Assembly (NCBI GenBank): GCA_963753905.1
Contig: CAVWDZ010000001.1
Span: 186,001 to 250,000, forward strand
DNA length: 64,000 nucleotides
Direction: 5' to 3'
From: Bog-756 sp963753905
GTDB lineage: Bacteria; Actinomycetota; Acidimicrobiia; Acidimicrobiales; RAAP-2
Shown: positions 60,324 to 64,000 of the stretch, piece by piece
Layout of the letters: each line of letters opens with the position of its first letter
How positions within the stretch are numbered: the stretch's first letter is position 1
Made by a program: the position numbers and the translations under genes
The notes under the pieces: generated by a model
What the model was told of the DNA's origin: nothing
Databases searched by the model: none
Seen by the model: the letters and a program-made list of their open reading frames with translations, nothing else

Positions 60324-61379
60324 GTGATCGGCCACGACGACGTGGTGCAACGCCACGGCTACCACCGCCTCCGGGTCAAGCGGGTCGTGCAGGAGACCGC
60401 CGACACCCGGTCGTTCGTGCTCGACGTGCCGGACGACCTCGCCGACGCGTTCCGGTACCAGCCGGGCCAGTTCTGCACCTTCCGGGTGCGGATCGGCCCC
60501 GACGAGCACTTCCGGTGCTACTCGATGTCGAGCGCCCCGGAGACGGACGAGGACCTCGCGGTCACGGTCAAGCGGGTCCCGGGTGGTGCCGTCTCCAACT
60601 GGTTGCTCGACCAGGTCTCGGACGGTGACGCGGTGGAGGTGTCCAGGCCGTCCGGCGCCTTCCTCGTCCGGGGTGGCACGGGACCGATCATCGGCTTCTG
60701 CGGCGGCAGCGGCATCACGCCACTCATCTCGATCGCCAAGAGCGCCCTGACCTCGTCCGGGCGTTCGGTCCGGCTCCTCTACGCCAACCGCGACGCGGAC
60801 TCGGTCATCTTCGACAGCACGCTGCGGACCCTCGAGTCCCGGTTCCCCGATCGCCTCTCCGTGGAGCGGCATCTCGACTCGGTAAGCGGGCTGCCGGCCG
60901 CGACAGCCATCCGGGACTTCGTCGACGGCGACATCGGTGCGGACTTCTACGTGTGCGGACCCGGTCCGTTCATGGAGCTGGTCGAGGAGTCCCTCGTCCG
61001 GCTCGGCGTCGGACCCGGCGCCATCCTCATCGAGCGGTTCACCGCGCCGCCCGATCCCGGGCCGGTGTCCCCCGACGACGGGTCCTCGGGCACCGAGGTC
61101 CCCGCGACGATCGTGCTCGAGCTGCGGGGCAAGCGGCACGAGGTCGCCTACCACCCCGGTGACACCGTGCTCGAGACCGCCAGACGGGCCAACCTCCCGG
61201 CTCCGTACTCCTGCGAGGCCGGGAGCTGTGCGACCTGCATGGCGCTCCTCTGCGAAGGATCGGTCACCATGCGCGTGAACAACGCGCTCACGGCGGAGGA
61301 GCTCGAGGAGGGGTGGGTCCTCACCTGCCAGGCACTGCCCACCGGGTCGCCGTTCCGTGTCGAGTACGAGCAGCTCTGA
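60324..61379 (+). CDS. KshB/PaaE-type ferredoxin-reductase electron-transfer protein
   Basis: A 351-residue three-domain reductase. FAD-binding RCYSMSSAP, NAD-binding GGSGITP and YVCGPGPFM, and a C-terminal plant-type 2Fe-2S domain with C-x4-C-x2-C (SCEAGSCATC) and a last cysteine in LTCQALP. It moves electrons from NAD(P)H to an oxygenase, most plausibly the Rieske enzyme encoded at 56187, as KshB does for KshA. The GTG at 60324 has no strong ribosome site. The stop overlaps a further copy of the shared repeat. Confidence 0.93.
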   Translation: MIGHDDVVQRHGYHRLRVKRVVQETADTRSFVLDVPDDLADAFRYQPGQFCTFRVRIGPDEHFRCYSMSSAPETDEDLAVTVKRVPGGAVSNWLLDQVSDGDAVEVSRPSGAFLVRGGTGPIIGFCGGSGITPLISIAKSALTSSGRSVRLLYANRDADSVIFDSTLRTLESRFPDRLSVERHLDSVSGLPAATAIRDFVDGDIGADFYVCGPGPFMELVEESLVRLGVGPGAILIERFTAPPDPGPVSPDDGSSGTEVPATIVLELRGKRHEVAYHPGDTVLETARRANLPAPYSCEAGSCATCMALLCEGSVTMRVNNALTAEELEEGWVLTCQALPTGSPFRVEYEQL

Positions 61380-61392
61380 TAATCAAGTTCTC
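61378..61392. promoter_or_regulatory. Shared operator-like repeat after the reductase
   Basis: GATAATCAAGTTCTC overlaps the reductase stop codon and lies upstream of the leader frame and SDR gene. It is nearly identical to the copy at 49632. Confidence 0.55.
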
Positions 61393-61488
61393 TTGACCGA
61401 AGAAGGCGGTCTTCGTAGGATGACCGGGACCCGCGGGACGTCCAGCGTCACCCCCGTGAAGGTCGGAGTCGAGGCGAACGGAGGTCGG

Positions 61489-61545
61489 ATGCCCAGCACT
61501 GCCGCACACCCGCAGGTGGTCGCGTGCCCGCGGCGGAGCGCATGA
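61489..61545 (+). CDS. Possible 18-residue leader peptide coupled to the SDR gene
   Basis: ATG at 61489 preceded by GGAGGTC encodes MPSTAAHPQVVACPRRSA, and its stop overlaps the SDR ATG at 61542 (ATGA). As at 55478, the clear ribosome site belongs to the short frame and the main gene lacks one. It may simply couple translation. The peptide is not recognised. Confidence 0.4.
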   Translation: MPSTAAHPQVVACPRRSA

Positions 61546-62297
61546 CCACCGGACGCGTCGCCATCGTGACCGGCGCCGGCTCGGGCATCGGGCGTGCCAT
61601 CGCGGTCCGCCTCGCCGAGGACGGCTTCCACGTCGTGGTCCTCGATCTGGACGAGCAGGCCGCCGAGGCCGTTGCCGGCGAGCTCTCCGGGCGCGGCTTC
61701 CTCGCAGCGGCGCTCGGGGGAGTCGACGTGTCGGACCGTGCGCAGGTCGACGCCGCGGTCGAGCGGGTCCGTGCCGAGGTGGGCCCACCGCTCGTCCTGG
61801 TCAACAATGCCGGCATCCCGGGGTTCAAGGAGTTCCTCAAGATCAGCGATGAGAAATGGGACCGGATCATGGCGGTCAACCTGTCGGGGCCCTTCTACTT
61901 CGCCCAGGCCGTCGTCCCGGACATGATCGAGGCGGGTTGGGGCCGGATCGTGAACATCTCGTCGTCGAGCGCGCAGTCGGGTCAGCCCTACATGGTCCAC
62001 TACGTGACCTCGAAGGCCGGGCTCATCGGCTTCACCAAGGCCCTCGCGCTCGAGCTCGGGCCGCTCGGGATCACGGTCAACACGATTCCGCCCGGCTTCG
62101 TGGACACGCCGATGCTGCGCAGTTCGGAGCAGCGGGGTCTCCTCGGTGGCACGGTGGACCAGACCGCAGAGCGGAGCCCGGTGCGGCGCGCCGGCACGCC
62201 GGAGGACATCGCCCACGCGTGTTCCTTCCTCGTCTCCGACGGGGCGAGCTACGTGACCGGACAGGTGATCGGTGTCAACGGCGGGCTCAACACCTGA
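61542..62297 (+). CDS. SDR-family oxidoreductase, FabG-like
   Basis: A 251-residue classical SDR. TGAGSGIG is at 10-17, followed by LVNNAGIPG, NISSSSAQSG, catalytic YVTSK, and a typical ending GQVIGVNGGLNT. It resembles 3-oxoacyl reductases and interconverts an alcohol and ketone with NAD(P). A GTG at 61524 would add six residues, but the ATG at 61542 overlaps the leader frame and fits the family length. It lies between the reductase and the amidohydrolase. Confidence 0.9.
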   Translation: MTTGRVAIVTGAGSGIGRAIAVRLAEDGFHVVVLDLDEQAAEAVAGELSGRGFLAAALGGVDVSDRAQVDAAVERVRAEVGPPLVLVNNAGIPGFKEFLKISDEKWDRIMAVNLSGPFYFAQAVVPDMIEAGWGRIVNISSSSAQSGQPYMVHYVTSKAGLIGFTKALALELGPLGITVNTIPPGFVDTPMLRSSEQRGLLGGTVDQTAERSPVRRAGTPEDIAHACSFLVSDGASYVTGQVIGVNGGLNT

Positions 62298-62351
62298 TCG
62301 GGGGCGTGGGCGCTGAGGGCGCCGTCTGCTGCAGGTAGGTTCTACGTCAGA

Positions 62352-62366
62352 GATAATCCGATTCTC
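62352..62366. promoter_or_regulatory. Shared operator-like repeat before an amidohydrolase
   Basis: GATAATCCGATTCTC matches the consensus in both arms and lies 13 bases before the ATG of the amidohydrolase at 62380, partly against its ribosome site GGGAGG. Confidence 0.6.
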
Positions 62367-62379
62367 GGGAGGCCCGACC

Positions 62380-63678
62380 ATGGTCGACATCGACGACTTC
62401 ATCCTCATCAGCGTGGACGACCACATCATCGAGCCACCCGACCTGTTCGTGCGGCATCTCGCCCCCCGCTACCTGGAGCGGGCGCCCAAACTCGTCCGGA
62501 ACGCCGAAGGTTCCGACGTCTGGACGTTCGGGAAGGTGGTCATGGAGACGGCAGCCCTCAACGCGGTGGCCGGTCGTCCGAAGGAGGAGTACGGCCTCGA
62601 GCCCCAGAGCCTCGACGAGGTGCGTCCCGGCTGCTACGAGGTCGACGAGCGGGTCAAGGACATGGACGCCGGGGGCGTCCTGGCCTCGATGAACTTCCCG
62701 TCGTTCCCGACCTTTACCGCCCGCGTGTTCGCGTCGGAGGACCCCGAGCTCTCGCTGGCACTGGTGCGGGCCTACAACGACTGGCACATCGATGAGTGGT
62801 GCGGCTCCCACCCCGGCCGGTTCATCCCGATGGCGGTGCCGGTCATCTGGGACGTTCAGCAGACCGCCGACGAGATCCGGCGCACGGCCGCCAAGGGCTG
62901 TCACTCGCTGAGCTTCACCGAGAACCCTGCGGCGCTCGGGTACCCGAGCTTCCACGACGAGTACTGGGACCCGGTCTGGCGGGCGTGCTGCGACACCGGC
63001 ACGGTGCTCTCGATCCATCTGGGGTCCTCTGGCCGCCTCTCCATTCCGGCGGCCGACTCGCCTCCGGATGTCATGATCACGCTGCAGCCGATGAACATCC
63101 AGTCGGCGGCTGCGGACCTGCTGTGGTCCCGGGTGCTCAAGCAGTTCCCGGCCCTCCGGGTGGCCCTCTCCGAAGGGGGAACCGGGTGGATCCCCTACTT
63201 CCTCGAGCGGGTCGACCGGACGTACGAGATGCACAGCGCCTGGACGCTGCAGGACTTCGGGGGACGCCTGCCGTCGGAGGTCTTCCGGGAGCACTTCCTC
63301 ACCTGTTTCATCAGTGATCCGGTGGGCGTGCAACTGCGCGATCGGATCGGCATCGACAACATCGCCTGGGAAGCGGACTACCCGCACAGCGACTCGATGT
63401 GGCCGACGGCCCCCGAGGAGCTCGGAGGCGTCTTCACCGAGTACGCCGTCACCGATCCCGAGATCGCCAAGATGACCCACGAGAACGCGATGCGCTGGTA
63501 CTCCTTCGACCCCTTCGTGCACATCCCGAGGCACGAGGCGACGGTCGGCGCGTTGCGTCGCAGAGCCGAGGGCCACGACGTCTCGGTGATGTCCCGGAGC
63601 ACCCGCGTCCGTACGCCGGACGAGAAGCTCGAGGGGTTCCGCAGGCGGGCACGCCAAGCGGTGGCGGCGCAGCGCTGA
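62380..63678 (+). CDS. Amidohydrolase-2 family metal-dependent hydrolase
   Basis: A 432-residue TIM-barrel protein of the ACMSD-like amidohydrolase-2 family. The opening ISVDDHIIEPPDLFVRHL carries the DxHxxE metal motif, followed by LSIHLGSSG, ALSEGGTGWIPYFLERV and WEADYPHSDS, the later metal and catalytic positions. Members decarboxylate or hydrolyse ring-derived acids; many sit in steroid-type clusters without assigned substrate. GGGAGG precedes the ATG. The protein is intact, unlike the remnant at 32821. Confidence 0.9.
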   Translation: MVDIDDFILISVDDHIIEPPDLFVRHLAPRYLERAPKLVRNAEGSDVWTFGKVVMETAALNAVAGRPKEEYGLEPQSLDEVRPGCYEVDERVKDMDAGGVLASMNFPSFPTFTARVFASEDPELSLALVRAYNDWHIDEWCGSHPGRFIPMAVPVIWDVQQTADEIRRTAAKGCHSLSFTENPAALGYPSFHDEYWDPVWRACCDTGTVLSIHLGSSGRLSIPAADSPPDVMITLQPMNIQSAAADLLWSRVLKQFPALRVALSEGGTGWIPYFLERVDRTYEMHSAWTLQDFGGRLPSEVFREHFLTCFISDPVGVQLRDRIGIDNIAWEADYPHSDSMWPTAPEELGGVFTEYAVTDPEIAKMTHENAMRWYSFDPFVHIPRHEATVGALRRRAEGHDVSVMSRSTRVRTPDEKLEGFRRRARQAVAAQR

Positions 63679-63737
63679 CGGGGACCATGGTGGAGGGAGC
63701 CCCAGCGCCGCGGTCGGGCCGCAGTATCGCGCGGCCT

Positions 63738-64000
63738 CTAGCGTGCCGGCTCGGAAGCGACCAGGGCGGCGTTGGTGCGCAACCAGCTCCCCAACGCAGC
63801 GCCGGCGTCGAGGACGTGGGCCTCGGCGATGGTGCGGGCCGCGGCTGCGTCCCCCCGCCCGATGGCGTCGAGGAGCGCAGCATGCTCGGTATGGCTCCGA
63901 CGCTGCTGCTCGGGGAAGAGCTCGAAGAAGCTGCCCGGCACCACGCGCACCGCCTGTCGCAGGTAGGTCAGCAGGCGGGGAGAGCCCGAGGCCAGGTTGA
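63738..64000 (-). CDS. GntR/FadR-type regulator, C-terminal part, cut by the window edge
   Basis: The frame enters at the right edge and reads LASGSPRLLTYLRQAVRVVP followed by SHTEHAALLDAIGRGDAAAA and ARTIAEAHV, the end of an FCD ligand-binding domain with its conserved histidines. The DNA-binding domain lies outside the window. It is convergent with the amidohydrolase gene. FCD regulators usually sense carboxylic acids or acyl-CoAs. Confidence 0.8.
   Translation of the reverse strand, partial: NLASGSPRLLTYLRQAVRVVPGSFFELFPEQQRRSHTEHAALLDAIGRGDAAAARTIAEAHVLDAGAALGSWLRTNAALVASEPAR

Noticed and set aside
57781..60327. 848-codon frame across the LLM and amidohydrolase genes
   Set aside because: Arg/Gly/Asp-rich shadow of genes in other frames and on the other strand.

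Overview
The window is very GC-rich, densely coding DNA with many GTG (and one TTG) starts and many 4-base gene overlaps. It encodes F420-dependent luciferase-like oxidoreductases, a mycothiol-type DinB/MDMPI protein, class III nucleotidyl cyclases, a fused isobutyryl-CoA mutase and numerous fadE-like acyl-CoA dehydrogenases. Together these point to an actinobacterium, probably an environmental lineage such as the Acidimicrobiia; this placement is an inference from gene content. No rRNA, tRNA, CRISPR array, insertion sequence or phage gene was seen.

Layout. 0-11 kb: oxidative catabolism. A leftward unit holds P450, LLM oxidoreductase and aldehyde dehydrogenase. Rightward units follow with an SDR and D-aminoacylase-type amidohydrolase, then P450 (frameshifted), SDR, TetR, P450 and a 3Fe-4S-type ferredoxin. 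11-21 kb and 49.9-55.3 kb: patches of small, mostly unrelated genes (frameshifted Gfo/Idh oxidoreductase, isochorismatase-like hydrolase, anchored or secreted proteins, two cyclases, MarR, MDMPI, VOC, GFA and others). 21-32.5 kb: a long leftward run of P450, SDR, ALDH, two-gene acyl-CoA dehydrogenase, CaiB/BaiF CoA-transferase, SDR and fused isobutyryl-CoA mutase. 32.8-49.6 kb: several acyl-CoA units with two AMP-forming ligases, a second CoA-transferase, six acyl-CoA dehydrogenase subunits, two enoyl-CoA hydratases, an APH-type kinase, a quinone-oxidoreductase-like protein and two TetR regulators. 55.5-64 kb: CMD protein, Rieske oxygenase with a small partner and an LLM oxidoreductase, amidohydrolases, a KshB/PaaE-type reductase, an SDR and the end of a GntR-type regulator.

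Working together: oxygenases (four P450s, one Rieske) and SDR/ALDH enzymes would oxidise a hydrophobic substrate to an acid. Ligases or CoA-transferases would activate it, two-subunit acyl-CoA dehydrogenases and hydratases would carry out beta-oxidation, and the mutase would process a branched short acyl-CoA. The set resembles steroid- or terpenoid-type catabolism, but no ring-cleavage genes are present, so the substrate is unknown.

Most notable observation: a 15-base inverted repeat, roughly GA(G/T)AAT-N3-(A/G)TTCTC, sits just upstream of most transcription units between 30 and 62 kb. A perfect copy lies in the divergent gap between a TetR gene (start 42948) and an acyl-CoA dehydrogenase (start 42993). 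This suggests a local regulon with that TetR as the likely regulator. Other points of interest are a split ACAD10/11-like dehydrogenase plus kinase pair, two single-base frameshifts, a metal-ligand-substituted amidohydrolase, and a truncated amidohydrolase remnant coupled to an acyl-CoA ligase.
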